Shown: piece after piece, positions 8,441 through 16,785 of the stretch | Layout of the letters: each line of letters opens with the position of its first letter | Numbering within the stretch: the first letter of the stretch is position 1 | Assembly: GCA_029237735.1 (NCBI GenBank) | Contig: JAQZBU010000021.1 | Coordinates: forward strand, 1 to 54,561 | Length of the DNA: 54,561 bases | Reading direction: 5' to 3' | Source: Ramlibacter sp. | GTDB taxonomy: Bacteria; Pseudomonadota; Gammaproteobacteria; Burkholderiales; Burkholderiaceae_C | Translations under genes and position numbers: made by a program | Notes under the pieces: generated by a model | What the model was told of the DNA's origin: nothing | The model's input: the letters and a program-made list of their open reading frames with translations, nothing else | Database searches by the model: none

Positions 8441-9136
8441 TCAGACTTCCAGCCACTCCTTGCGAATGTAGGCGTCGGCCCGCAGGCTGTCAGGCGTGCC
8501 TTGAAACACGATGCTTCCGTGCCCCATGACCAAGGCGCGGTCGGAGATCGCCATGGCGATCGTGAGCTTCTGCTCGATCAGCAGCACGGAAATTCCACGT
8601 TCCTTGAGTTTCTGCAGATACTGTGCGACCAGCTCGACGATCTTGGGCGCAAGGCCTTCTGTCGGCTCGTCGATGATGATGAGCTCGGGATCGCCCATCA
8701 ACGTGCGGCACAGCGTAAGCATCTGCTGCTCGCCGCCCGACAGCACGCCGGCTTCGGTGTGCTGCCGCTCCTTAAGGCGAGGGAACATGTCGTACATGTC
8801 GTCGAAGGACCAGCGGCCTGTCTGTCGCGCGCTCTTCATGCCGAGCATCAGGTTCTGGTGCACGGTCAGCTTGGGGAAGATGTCGCGGTTCTCGGGCACG
8901 TAGCCGATTCCCAGGTGGGCGACCTCGTATGGTTTCATCCCCAGCGTGTGCCTGCCCTTCCAGTCCACGACGCCGGTGCATTCCACCATCCCCATGATGG
9001 CCTTGGCTGTGGTCGAACGGCCGGAGCCGTTACGGCCGAGCAGCGCGACGATCTCCCCCGGGCCAACGTCGAAGTGGACGCCATGCAGCACGTGGCTCTT
9101 GCCGTAGAAGGCGTGGAGGTTTTCGATTTTTAGCAT
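8441..9136 (-). CDS. livF: ABC transporter ATP-binding protein, LivF type, with altered Walker A
   Basis: 231 residues, one of two ATPases of a branched-chain-amino-acid-type (HAAT) importer acting at the inner membrane. It has the ABC signature LSGGEQQMLTLCRTLMG, Walker B IIIDEPTEGLAP and a short C-terminus typical of LivF. The Walker A reads GRNGSGRST, with Arg40 in place of the usual lysine; the codon CGT is clear in the sequence. The start shares one base with the stop of livG (TGATG), so translation is coupled. Linkage to acyl-CoA ligase and beta-oxidation genes suggests a carboxylate substrate rather than leucine, but this is inference. Confidence 0.9.
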   Translation of the reverse strand: MLKIENLHAFYGKSHVLHGVHFDVGPGEIVALLGRNGSGRSTTAKAIMGMVECTGVVDWKGRHTLGMKPYEVAHLGIGYVPENRDIFPKLTVHQNLMLGMKSARQTGRWSFDDMYDMFPRLKERQHTEAGVLSGGEQQMLTLCRTLMGDPELIIIDEPTEGLAPKIVELVAQYLQKLKERGISVLLIEQKLTIAMAISDRALVMGHGSIVFQGTPDSLRADAYIRKEWLEV

Positions 9137-9909
9137 CAGTGCGCTCCCACCTGGGCGTCAGCAACGTGAGAGCCCAGGTAGGCTTCCTGGACGCGCTGGT
9201 TGGCGCGGACGGCCTCGGGCCGGTCGAAGGCAATGATCTCGCCGTACACCACCACCGCGATTTTGTCGGCAAGCCCGAAAACCACGCCCATGTCGTGCTC
9301 GACCGTGAGCAGTGTCTTGCCGACGGTCACCTCCTTGATGAGTTCGATGAAGCGCCGGGTCTCGCTCTTGCTCATGCCAGCCGTGGGCTCGTCCAACAGG
9401 ATCACGTTGGCGCCCCCGGCAATGGTGATGCCGATCTCCAGCGCCCGCTGCTCGGCGTAGGTCAGGTTGATCGCCAGCACGTCGCGCTTGCGATCGAGCT
9501 TGATCATCTCCAGCAGCTGTTCGGCGCGTTCGTTCGCGTCGTCCAGGTCGGCCAGGAATTTCAGGAACGTGTACTTGTAGCCCAGGCTCCAGAGCACCCC
9601 GCAGCGCAGGTTCTCGAAAACGCTGAGCTTGGGGAAAATGTTCGTGATCTGGAAGCTGCGCGACAGGCCCAGCCGGTTGATCTCGAACGGCCGCTTGCCG
9701 TCGATGCGGTGGCCGTTGAGCAGTACTTCGCCGCTGGTGGGCGCGAAGCGGCCGCTGATCAGGTTGAACAGCGTGGACTTGCCGGCGCCGTTGGGCCCGA
9801 TCACGGCGACGCGCTCGCCGGCGTTCACCGCCAGGCTCGCGCCGCGGATGATCTCGGTCTTGCCGAAGCTCTTGCGCAGGTCTTTCAGTTCCAAGGCGTG
9901 GGGGCTCAT
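9136..9909 (-). CDS. livG: ABC transporter ATP-binding protein, LivG type
   Basis: 257 residues from MSPHALELKDLRKSFG, with GGAGG 9 bases upstream; a longer reading from 9984 has no ribosome site and runs through a repeat. Walker A is GPNGAGKST, and Walker B is VILLDEPTAGMS, with the longer helical insert and the C-terminal YLG segment (EAYLGSHV) characteristic of LivG. It contains a normal Walker A lysine, unlike its partner LivF. The signature region reads LTYAEQRALEIG in place of LSGGQ, which is usual for this subgroup. It lies between livM and livF. Confidence 0.92.
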   Translation of the reverse strand: MSPHALELKDLRKSFGKTEIIRGASLAVNAGERVAVIGPNGAGKSTLFNLISGRFAPTSGEVLLNGHRIDGKRPFEINRLGLSRSFQITNIFPKLSVFENLRCGVLWSLGYKYTFLKFLADLDDANERAEQLLEMIKLDRKRDVLAINLTYAEQRALEIGITIAGGANVILLDEPTAGMSKSETRRFIELIKEVTVGKTLLTVEHDMGVVFGLADKIAVVVYGEIIAFDRPEAVRANQRVQEAYLGSHVADAQVGAH

Positions 9910-10000
9910 AGGCAGGTCCTCCGACGGGCCGCCCCTAGGAGGACTCGGCCCCCTCGGGGGGCAGCGGCTACACGAAGTGAGCAAGCGTGGGGGCTCATAG
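9896..10000. repeat. Repeat element at the livM/livG junction
   Basis: A 16-base direct repeat (minus strand CTATGAGCCCCCACGC) covers the livM stop at one end and the livG start at the other. The segment between contains a GC hairpin, GCCCCC-TC-GGGGGGC (9948-9962), and a CCTAGG palindrome. The only gap in this four-gene run is therefore made of repeat-like sequence, suggesting insertion of an interspersed element with duplication of its end. Confidence 0.5.
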
Positions 10001-11401
10001 TGCTTCCCTCCGCTTCATTTCCTTTTCGATGAATTCCTGGATCTCGCCCCATTGCGCCACGAACTGCCGCCGCGTGACTTCGAACAGGCCGATGCCCGTG
10101 AGCATCACGAATGCGGAGCCGAACCAGCTGTTGAGCCCCTGGGCGTTGAGTGTCATCCCGAGGAACTGCAGCTCAGGCCCGAGTGCCGTGTTCAACTTGA
10201 GGTGATACACCATCTCGATCATCGCGGCGGCGCCGAGCAGGACGATGAACGCCGTCACGGCAAGGGCCAGATAGCTCACCCACAGCTCCTTCAGGCGCCC
10301 GAAGGCCGCGACGCGCAGGTTCATCATGATCAGGCTCGCGATGCCACCGGGCGCATACATCACCATGAAGAGGAACACCAGGCCCAGGTACAACAGCCAG
10401 GCCTTGGTCAGCTCGGACAGCAGCACGAACGCCAGCACCATCAGGATGGCGCCGATGATGGGCCCGAAGAAGAACGTTGCGCCCCCGAGGAACGTGAACA
10501 GCAGGTAGGCGCCCGAGCGGGGCCCGCCCACCACCTCGGAGGTGACGATCTCGAAGTTGAGCGCGGCGAGTCCCCCGGAAATGCCGGCAAAGAAAGCCGC
10601 GATGATGAAGACGATGTAGCGGACCTTCTGCGTGTCGTAGCCGACGAACTCGACCCGCTCGGGGTTGTCGCGCACGGCGTTGATCATGCGGCCGAGCGGC
10701 GTGCGGGTGAAGGCGAACATCAGCCCGGTGCACACGAACGTGTAGAGCGCGATCAGGTAATACAGCTGGATCTGCGGGCCGAACGTGATGCCGAACCGCG
10801 CCGGTCCCGCGACACGGTTGCCCGACACGCCGCCTTCGCCGCCGAAGAACTCCGGGAACATCAGCGAAGAGGCCCATACCAGCTCGCCGATGCCCAGCGT
10901 GATCATCGCGAAGGGCGTAGCGGCTTTCTTCGTCGTGACCCACCCCAGGAGGATGGCGAACACCATGGCCGCGAGCCCCCCGACGATGGGCAGGAGGCTC
11001 ACGGGCAGTGGCAGGTTGCCTTTGCTCACCATGTTCAGCGTGTGGATGGCGAGGAACGATCCCAGGCCTGAGTACACGGCGTGCCCGAAGCTGAGCATGC
11101 CGCCCTGCCCCAGCAGCATGTTGTAGGAGAGGCAAACGATGATGGCGATGCCCATCTGGCTGAGCATGGTCTGCGAGAGGCTGCTGGTGAATAGCATGGG
11201 CGCGACGAGCAGCACGGCCGCGAACAGCCCCCAGACGATCCAGCGCCCAATGTTGAGTGGCTTGAACTCGTAGTACATGCCCTTCGCTGCATTCGCGGGC
11301 ACTCTGCCCGACCGCGCTCCCGGCAAGTCCATCGCCACGCCGACGCGGCGATTCTCGCGCTCGGCTTCCGAACCCGCCTCGATATTGGAAAGCGTGCTCA
11401 T
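9995..11401 (-). CDS. livM: Branched-chain-type ABC transporter permease, LivM type
   Basis: 468 residues from MSTLSNIEAGSEAERE, whose ATG follows GAGGGG and lies one base after the livH stop. The integral membrane core has about ten hydrophobic segments, including the family motif SYNMLLGQGGMLSFGHAVYSG written in parts (LLGQGGMLSFGHAVYSG) and the GLAALNFEIVTSEVVGG region. It is longer than typical LivM: a soluble N-terminus of about 50 residues and an added C-terminal part with two more hydrophobic stretches ending EIQEFIEKEMKRREAL. It pairs with LivH to form the membrane channel. Confidence 0.93.
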   Translation of the reverse strand: MSTLSNIEAGSEAERENRRVGVAMDLPGARSGRVPANAAKGMYYEFKPLNIGRWIVWGLFAAVLLVAPMLFTSSLSQTMLSQMGIAIIVCLSYNMLLGQGGMLSFGHAVYSGLGSFLAIHTLNMVSKGNLPLPVSLLPIVGGLAAMVFAILLGWVTTKKAATPFAMITLGIGELVWASSLMFPEFFGGEGGVSGNRVAGPARFGITFGPQIQLYYLIALYTFVCTGLMFAFTRTPLGRMINAVRDNPERVEFVGYDTQKVRYIVFIIAAFFAGISGGLAALNFEIVTSEVVGGPRSGAYLLFTFLGGATFFFGPIIGAILMVLAFVLLSELTKAWLLYLGLVFLFMVMYAPGGIASLIMMNLRVAAFGRLKELWVSYLALAVTAFIVLLGAAAMIEMVYHLKLNTALGPELQFLGMTLNAQGLNSWFGSAFVMLTGIGLFEVTRRQFVAQWGEIQEFIEKEMKRREAL

Positions 11402-11402
11402 G

Positions 11403-12350
11403 TCACCCCTCCCTCGTTCCAAGAAGGCCCTTGGGCCGGAAGATCAGGATCAGCACCAGGAACAGGTACGGCAAGATCGGCGCGATCTGGCTGATCTTCA
11501 GCTTCCACAGCGCGTACCCGAAGGTTTTCTCCGTGATGTCCAGGCCGACAGAGCCTGCGGCGCCCATGAGCGAGCTGTCGATTCCCACCGCGAAGGTCTG
11601 GATGATGCCGATCAGCAGCGACGCCACGAACGCGCCCGACAGCGAGCCCATGCCGCCGACCACCACCACGACGAAGATCACCGAGCCGACGGTGGCCGCC
11701 ATGCCCGGCTCGGTCACGAAAGCGTTGCCACCGATCACCCCCGCCAGGCCCGCGAGCGCGGCGCCGCCGCCGAACACCAGCATGAAGACGCGCGGCACGT
11801 TGTGCCCCAGGGCCTCCACCGTTTCAGGGTGCGTGAGCGCCGCCTGAATCACCAGCCCGATGCGCGTGCGCGTGAGCAGCAGCCAGATCGCGATCAGCAT
11901 GAGAATGGCCACGAACATCATGAAACCCCGGTACATGGGGAACTGCGTCCCATACAGTGTGAAGAGAGGCCCGTCCAGCGCGGCCGGCACGCGGTAGTCC
12001 GCGGAACTCGTGCCCCAGATCAGCTGCACCATCTCGAGGATGATGAAAGACAGCCCGAACGTGATGAGCAGTTCTGGCACATGGCCGAACTTGTGCACCC
12101 GGCGCAGGCAATATTTCTCGAAGCCGGCGCCCAGCACGGCAACCAGCAGGGGCGCGATGAACAGCGCGGGCCAGTAGCCCACCAGTTGCGTGGTGCTGTA
12201 TGCGAAATACGCGCCCAGCATGTAGAAACTCGCGTGCGCGAAATTGAGCACGCCCATCATGCTGAAGATCAGCGTGAGTCCGGAGCTCAGCATGAATAGC
12301 AGCAAGCCGTAGCTGATGCCGTTCAGGAGCGAGATGGTGAAGAATTCCAT
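11403..12350 (-). CDS. livH: Branched-chain-type ABC transporter permease, LivH type
   Basis: 315 residues, about eight membrane segments. LivH features include GISYGLLLFMLSSGLTLIFS at the N-terminus and the cytoplasmic coupling loop TRIGLVIQAALTHPETVEALG. It partners LivM. The start at 12350 follows a transcription-terminator-like hairpin placed between this gene and the binding-protein gene, which probably lowers expression of membrane and ATPase parts relative to the binding protein. No strong ribosome site is visible before the ATG. Confidence 0.93.
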   Translation of the reverse strand: MEFFTISLLNGISYGLLLFMLSSGLTLIFSMMGVLNFAHASFYMLGAYFAYSTTQLVGYWPALFIAPLLVAVLGAGFEKYCLRRVHKFGHVPELLITFGLSFIILEMVQLIWGTSSADYRVPAALDGPLFTLYGTQFPMYRGFMMFVAILMLIAIWLLLTRTRIGLVIQAALTHPETVEALGHNVPRVFMLVFGGGAALAGLAGVIGGNAFVTEPGMAATVGSVIFVVVVVGGMGSLSGAFVASLLIGIIQTFAVGIDSSLMGAAGSVGLDITEKTFGYALWKLKISQIAPILPYLFLVLILIFRPKGLLGTREG

Positions 12351-12373
12351 GGAGTCTTTGGCAAGGGTCCGAT

Positions 12374-12415
12374 AAAAAGCCCGTTCACCCTGAGAAAGCC
12401 AAAGGGGGAACGGGC
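12374..12415 (-). terminator. Partial terminator/attenuator between the binding-protein gene and livH
   Basis: On the minus strand GCCCGTTC pairs with GAACGGGC (with extra CCC/GGG pairing inside) and is followed by TTTTT. It lies after the binding-protein gene and before livH. Such intra-operon hairpins commonly keep the periplasmic binding protein in excess. A second hairpin, CTGAGCC-TGCC-GGCTCAG, lies nearby at about 12431-12448. Confidence 0.65.
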
Positions 12416-12471
12416 CGTGGACTGGCTGTCCTGAGCCTGCCGGGCTCAGCCCGAACGGGGCGGCAGGACGG

Positions 12472-13716
12472 TCAGGACGCGCCGGCGGGCCGCTTCATCT
12501 GGCAGCTGGTGGGCGTGCTGGAGACGTACGGATCCATCTGCTTGATTGGCGCGAAGGTGTAACCCGTGTTTTCCACGCTGTATTTGTTCTTCGCGTCGAC
12601 CTTCTGCCACTTGGTGATGTACATGGACTGCTGCAACTGGTGGTCGGCAGCGCGCATCGTCACGTCGCCGGCGAAGCTCTTGACCTGCAGGCCTTCCATC
12701 GCCTTCGCCACTTGCACCGGGTTGGTGGACTTGGCCTTGGCCATTGCGGCGGAAAGCAGCTGGATACCGTTGTACGTGGCGTACGTGTAGTAGTCGTCGT
12801 TGAACTTCTTCTTGAAGTCGGCGCCCATCTGGCCCAACTCGCCAGGGTGGTTGGCATGGCCGTAGGCCACCACGTACACCTCGCCCTCGCCGCCTCCGGC
12901 CAGGGCCGTCGGTGTGCCGGTCACGCCGGCGTAGTAGGTGTACATCGGGATCTTCAGGCCCGAGTCGTTCAGGGCCTTGACCAGCAGCGTCAGGTCGGCG
13001 CCCCAATTCCCGGTGACGATGGTGTCCGCGCCGGACTGCTTGATCTTCGCAACGTAGGGCGAGAAGTCCTTCACCTGGCCGATGGGGTGCAGGTCTTCAC
13101 CGACCACCTTCACGTCCGGGCGCTTGCGGGCGATCGCGTCCTTGAAGTACTTGGCGACTTGCTGGCCGTGCGAGTAGTTCTGGTTGAGCAGGTACACTTT
13201 GCTCACCTTGGGCTGGTCTTTCATGAAGGACGTCAGCGCCTCCATCTTCATGCTGGTGTCCGCGTCCAGGCGGAAATGCCAGAAGTCGCACTTCTCGTTG
13301 GTCAGAGCCGGATCGACGGCGGCGTAGTTCAGGTACACCACCTCCTTGCCGGGGTTGCGCTCGTTGTGCTTGGCCACAGCCTCCAGGATTGCCGTGGCGG
13401 CGCCGGAGCCGTTGCCCTGGGTGACGTAGCGGAAGCCCTGGTCGATGGCGGCCTTGAGCGTGTTGAGGCTCTCCTGCGGCGAGCCCTTGTTGTCGAAGCC
13501 GACGACCTCGAACTTGACGCCGGCGACGTTCTTCGCGCCGGAGTAGCGGTCGGCGACGAACTGCCAGCTCTTGAGCTGGTTCTGCCCTACATTGGCGAAT
13601 GGGCCGGACAGCGGGTCCATGAAGGCGATCTTCACGGTTTCGCCCTTTTGCGCGAGGGCCAGGCCGGACACCGCCATCAGCGCCGAAACTGCGATTGTCT
13701 TCATTCCAGGTTTCAT
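12472..13716 (-). CDS. ABC transporter substrate-binding protein, LivK family (Peripla_BP_6)
   Basis: 414 residues from MKPGMKTIAVSALMAV, with GGAGA seven bases before the ATG; an in-frame ATG four codons earlier is less well placed. A Sec signal peptide ends near AVSGLALAQ. The mature start KGETVKIAFMDPLSGPFANVG is the type I periplasmic-binding fold used by HAAT importers. It is the first gene of the transport unit that continues with livH, livM, livG and livF. Its ligand is unknown; the linked acyl-CoA ligase suggests a fatty, aromatic or branched carboxylate. Confidence 0.92.
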   Translation of the reverse strand: MKPGMKTIAVSALMAVSGLALAQKGETVKIAFMDPLSGPFANVGQNQLKSWQFVADRYSGAKNVAGVKFEVVGFDNKGSPQESLNTLKAAIDQGFRYVTQGNGSGAATAILEAVAKHNERNPGKEVVYLNYAAVDPALTNEKCDFWHFRLDADTSMKMEALTSFMKDQPKVSKVYLLNQNYSHGQQVAKYFKDAIARKRPDVKVVGEDLHPIGQVKDFSPYVAKIKQSGADTIVTGNWGADLTLLVKALNDSGLKIPMYTYYAGVTGTPTALAGGGEGEVYVVAYGHANHPGELGQMGADFKKKFNDDYYTYATYNGIQLLSAAMAKAKSTNPVQVAKAMEGLQVKSFAGDVTMRAADHQLQQSMYITKWQKVDAKNKYSVENTGYTFAPIKQMDPYVSSTPTSCQMKRPAGAS

Positions 13717-13858
13717 ATGCGTCTCCATGTGAATCGAACAGCGGCAGGGTACAAGTTATTGTGCGCTGCAGCGCTCAGGGAATGCCCCTAAAGGGGGGCG
13801 TATCTATCGCCCAAGTGACAGTGCGCCGGGTGCCCGCCGATCACTCGCCTGACCCATA

Positions 13859-15487
13859 TCAAGCATTGGGCAACTTGTAATCCTTGAGCATCTCGCGCAG
13901 CCTCGTCTTGAGCATCTTGCCGGTGGCGCCGATCGGGATCGACTCGACGAACACCACGTCGTCCGGGATCTGCCACTTCGCGGTCTTGCCTTCGTAGAAC
14001 TTGAGCAACTCTTCGCGCGTCACCTCGGCACCTGGCTTCTTCACCACCGCGACGATGGGCCGCTCATCCCATTTGGGGTGCTTCATGCCGATGCAGGCGG
14101 CCATCGCGACGGCCGGGTGCGCCACAGCGATGTTCTCCACATCGATCGAGCTGATCCATTCCCCGCCGGACTTGATCACGTCCTTGCTGCGATCGGTGAT
14201 CTGCATATAGCCATCGGCATCGATGGTTGCGACGTCGCCCGTCGGGAACCAGCCATTGACCAGCGGGTCGCCGCCCTCGCCCTTGAAGTACTCGCGCAGC
14301 ACCCAGGGCCCTTTGACGTACAGGTCGCCCGGTGTCTTGCCGTCCCAGGGCAGTTCGTTGCCGTCCTCGCCGACGATCTTCATGTCCACGGCATAGATCG
14401 CGCGCCCCTGCTTCAGCCGGATTTTCATCTGCTCTTCCGGCGACATCAGCAGGTGCTTGTTCTTCAGGGTGCAGAGGGTGCCCAGCGGACTCATTTCCGT
14501 CATGCCCCAGGCGTGAAGCACCTCGACGCCATAGTCCTCGCGGAAAGCATCGATCATCGCGGGCGGGCAGGCCGAGCCGCCGATCACGGTGCGCTTGAGC
14601 GTGGAGAACCGAAGGTTGTTGGGCTTCATGTGCGTGAGCAGCATCTGCCACACGGTAGGAACGCCGGCCGCGTAGTTCACCTTCTCGGCCTCGATGAGTT
14701 CATAGATTGACTTGCCGTCCATCGCCGGGCCGGGAAACACCAGCTTCGCGCCGCACAACGCCGCCGAATACGGGATGCCCCAGGCGTTGACGTGGAACAT
14801 CGGGACAACGGGCAGGATGGCGTCGCGCGCGGAAATGGACATCACGTCCGGCAGCGCCGCCGCGTAGGCGTGCAAGGTTGTGGAGCGGTGGCTGTACAGC
14901 GCCGCCTTCGGGTTGCCCGTGGTGCCGCTCGTGTAGCACATGCTGGACGCGGAGTTTTCGTCGAAGCTCGGCCACTCGTAGGTCGTGGGCTGCCCCCCTA
15001 GCCACGCCTCGTAGCTCACGAGGTTGGGGATGCCGCTGTCCGCAGGCAGCTTGTCGGCGTCGCACAGGGCGACGTACTGCCGGATCGTCGGGCTCTTGGC
15101 GTGGATGGCCTGCACCAGCGGCAGGAAGGTCATGTCGAAACACAAGACCTGATCCTCGGCGTGGTTGGCGATCCAGGCGATCTGCTCCGGGTGCAGCCTC
15201 GGATTGATGGTGTGCAGCACCCGGCCCGAGCCGCTCACCCCGAAGTACAGCTCCAGGTGTCGGTAGCCGTTCCAGGCCAGCGTTGCGACCCGATCCGAAA
15301 ACAGCAGGTTCATCCCATCGAGTGCGTTGGCCACCTGGCGCGCCCTCTGGGCGACGTCGCGCCAGGTATAGCGGTGGAGATCCCCTTCCACGCGCCGTGA
15401 GACGATTTCGGTGTCGCCGTGATGGCGCTCGGCGAAATCGATCAGGGAGGAAATCAAGAGGGGCTGGTTCTGCATCAAGCCGAGCAT
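13859..15487 (-). CDS. Acyl-CoA synthetase (AMP-forming), long/medium-chain type
   Basis: 542 residues. Activates a carboxylic acid to its CoA thioester through an acyl-adenylate. It has the AMP-binding P-loop YTSGTTGNPKAALYSHR, the A5-type motif HAWGMTEMSPLG, the GWFPTGDVATIDADGY motif and the C-terminal lysine motif IPIGATGKMLKTRLR. The start at 15487 has AGGAG five bases upstream. It stands first on this strand in the uptake/beta-oxidation cluster, with 142 bases before the binding-protein gene. That gap holds a CCCC/GGGG hairpin (about 13787-13803) but no clear terminator. Closest in style to the FadD3/AlkK-like ligases without an N-terminal extension; chain length is not readable. Confidence 0.94.
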   Translation of the reverse strand: MLGLMQNQPLLISSLIDFAERHHGDTEIVSRRVEGDLHRYTWRDVAQRARQVANALDGMNLLFSDRVATLAWNGYRHLELYFGVSGSGRVLHTINPRLHPEQIAWIANHAEDQVLCFDMTFLPLVQAIHAKSPTIRQYVALCDADKLPADSGIPNLVSYEAWLGGQPTTYEWPSFDENSASSMCYTSGTTGNPKAALYSHRSTTLHAYAAALPDVMSISARDAILPVVPMFHVNAWGIPYSAALCGAKLVFPGPAMDGKSIYELIEAEKVNYAAGVPTVWQMLLTHMKPNNLRFSTLKRTVIGGSACPPAMIDAFREDYGVEVLHAWGMTEMSPLGTLCTLKNKHLLMSPEEQMKIRLKQGRAIYAVDMKIVGEDGNELPWDGKTPGDLYVKGPWVLREYFKGEGGDPLVNGWFPTGDVATIDADGYMQITDRSKDVIKSGGEWISSIDVENIAVAHPAVAMAACIGMKHPKWDERPIVAVVKKPGAEVTREELLKFYEGKTAKWQIPDDVVFVESIPIGATGKMLKTRLREMLKDYKLPNA

Positions 15488-15619
15488 CGGTACTCCTGGG
15501 GCAATTGTTGTGATTCCCCAATCGTAGTGCGTTGTCGCCCGCGATCAAAGGGCCGAAACCCCCGAAATGGCGACGGCGCCCCGGCAGCACGCAATAGGTG
15601 TCGCCTGCCGGACAGACTC

Positions 15620-16762
15620 TTAGCCGGCGCCGCCCTTGAAATACAGCGTGATAGCGGTGCCCTGGCCGAGCGTCGAGCGGATATCGATCGACCCGCCCAT
15701 CGAGAGCATGACGCGCTGGCAGAACATGAGGCCCATGCCGTTGCCGCCGGAATTGGCGCGCGTGGTGACCGGCTCGCGGGTCAGCTTGCCCAGGACCTCC
15801 GGCGGGATGCCGTGCCCGTTGTCGATGAACCGGATCCACGGCCGCGCTGCCGGCGCGGCTTCCCTTCCGACCTCGATCCGCAAGCTGGCATCGGCAGTGC
15901 CTCGCAGCGCGATGAGCGCGTTTTTGGTCAGGGTACACAGTACGAGGTAGAGCAGGTCTCGGCGGCCCGGCAGGCTGAAATCCTGGTCGATCACCGCCTC
16001 GACCGAGGAACGCTCGTTCTCCTCGAACGGGAATTCGTCGATCAACGCCGAGATCAGGCTCGCCGCCATGACGGATTGCGGCTCGGACCCGGGATAGGCG
16101 TCGCGCGCCGACTGCACGAAGGTGGATACCAGCGACTGGCAATACAGCGCTCGGCGTTCGGCCCGCTCCAATGCTGCCAGCAGTTCGCCCGGATGGTTTT
16201 CCACGAACTGGGCGATGCCCGACGGTTGGCCGGGCTGCGGGGCCTGGTGGCGGGCTACGACGGTACTAACGCAGCCGCGGACCGTCGCCAGCGGCGTGTT
16301 GAGTTCGTGCGCGAGAAACCCCAGGGTTTCCCGCAGCGCGGCCGCGCGGCCCTCGTTCATGGCGCGCTCGAGCGCCTGGGTCCTGTGCAGGGCCAGCGCT
16401 TCGCGCAGCGCCGCCCGCGTGAGTGGTTCATCGAGGGGCTTTTCCAGGATGCGCAGCACTTTGCCGAGGTTCACCGCCGCGATTGCGACGTCCTTTTCTG
16501 CGTACGCCGTCACCAGCAGGCGCACGAGATGGCGGAAATCGCGCTGAACGGCTTGCAGCAGCTTCATGCCGTTCCGGTCGGGCATGCGGTAGTCAGTGAC
16601 GAGGACGGCGAATTCCTGTCCCCGCTCGGTAAGCAGTTCCAGGGCCGGTGCGACGCCCGACGCGGTGATCACCTCGAACTCATCGCCAAACATGCGCTCA
16701 AACCGCATGCGAGAGAGTGGTTCGTCGTCAACGAAAAGAATGGCGCTGGCTTCTGGAAGCAT
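15620..16762 (-). CDS. Receiver-histidine kinase hybrid (PhcR-like response regulator with C-terminal kinase)
   Basis: 380 residues from MLPEASAILFVDDEPLSR, 23 bases after the stop of the upstream hybrid kinase. An N-terminal receiver domain has D57 in VTDYRMPD and K108 in LEKP. It is followed directly by an H-box, H152 in FLAHELNTPLAT, and an HATPase with N box LTKNALIAL, G1 RFIDNGHGIPPE and G2 GGNGMGLMFCQ. There are no membrane segments. Receiver-first kinases of this kind include PhcR of Ralstonia, the partner of the 3-hydroxy-ester sensor PhcS. Here it is probably phosphorylated from the upstream kinase and in turn controls a further, unseen output. No DNA-binding domain is present. Family assignment is by architecture only. 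Confidence 0.85.
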   Translation of the reverse strand: MLPEASAILFVDDEPLSRMRFERMFGDEFEVITASGVAPALELLTERGQEFAVLVTDYRMPDRNGMKLLQAVQRDFRHLVRLLVTAYAEKDVAIAAVNLGKVLRILEKPLDEPLTRAALREALALHRTQALERAMNEGRAAALRETLGFLAHELNTPLATVRGCVSTVVARHQAPQPGQPSGIAQFVENHPGELLAALERAERRALYCQSLVSTFVQSARDAYPGSEPQSVMAASLISALIDEFPFEENERSSVEAVIDQDFSLPGRRDLLYLVLCTLTKNALIALRGTADASLRIEVGREAAPAARPWIRFIDNGHGIPPEVLGKLTREPVTTRANSGGNGMGLMFCQRVMLSMGGSIDIRSTLGQGTAITLYFKGGAG

Positions 16763-16785
16763 GTCGGCTCGGCCTGTAGATCGCC

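Noticed and set aside
13787..13803. CCCC/GGGG hairpin as terminator after the acyl-CoA ligase
   Set aside because: Very short stem and no T-run on either side.
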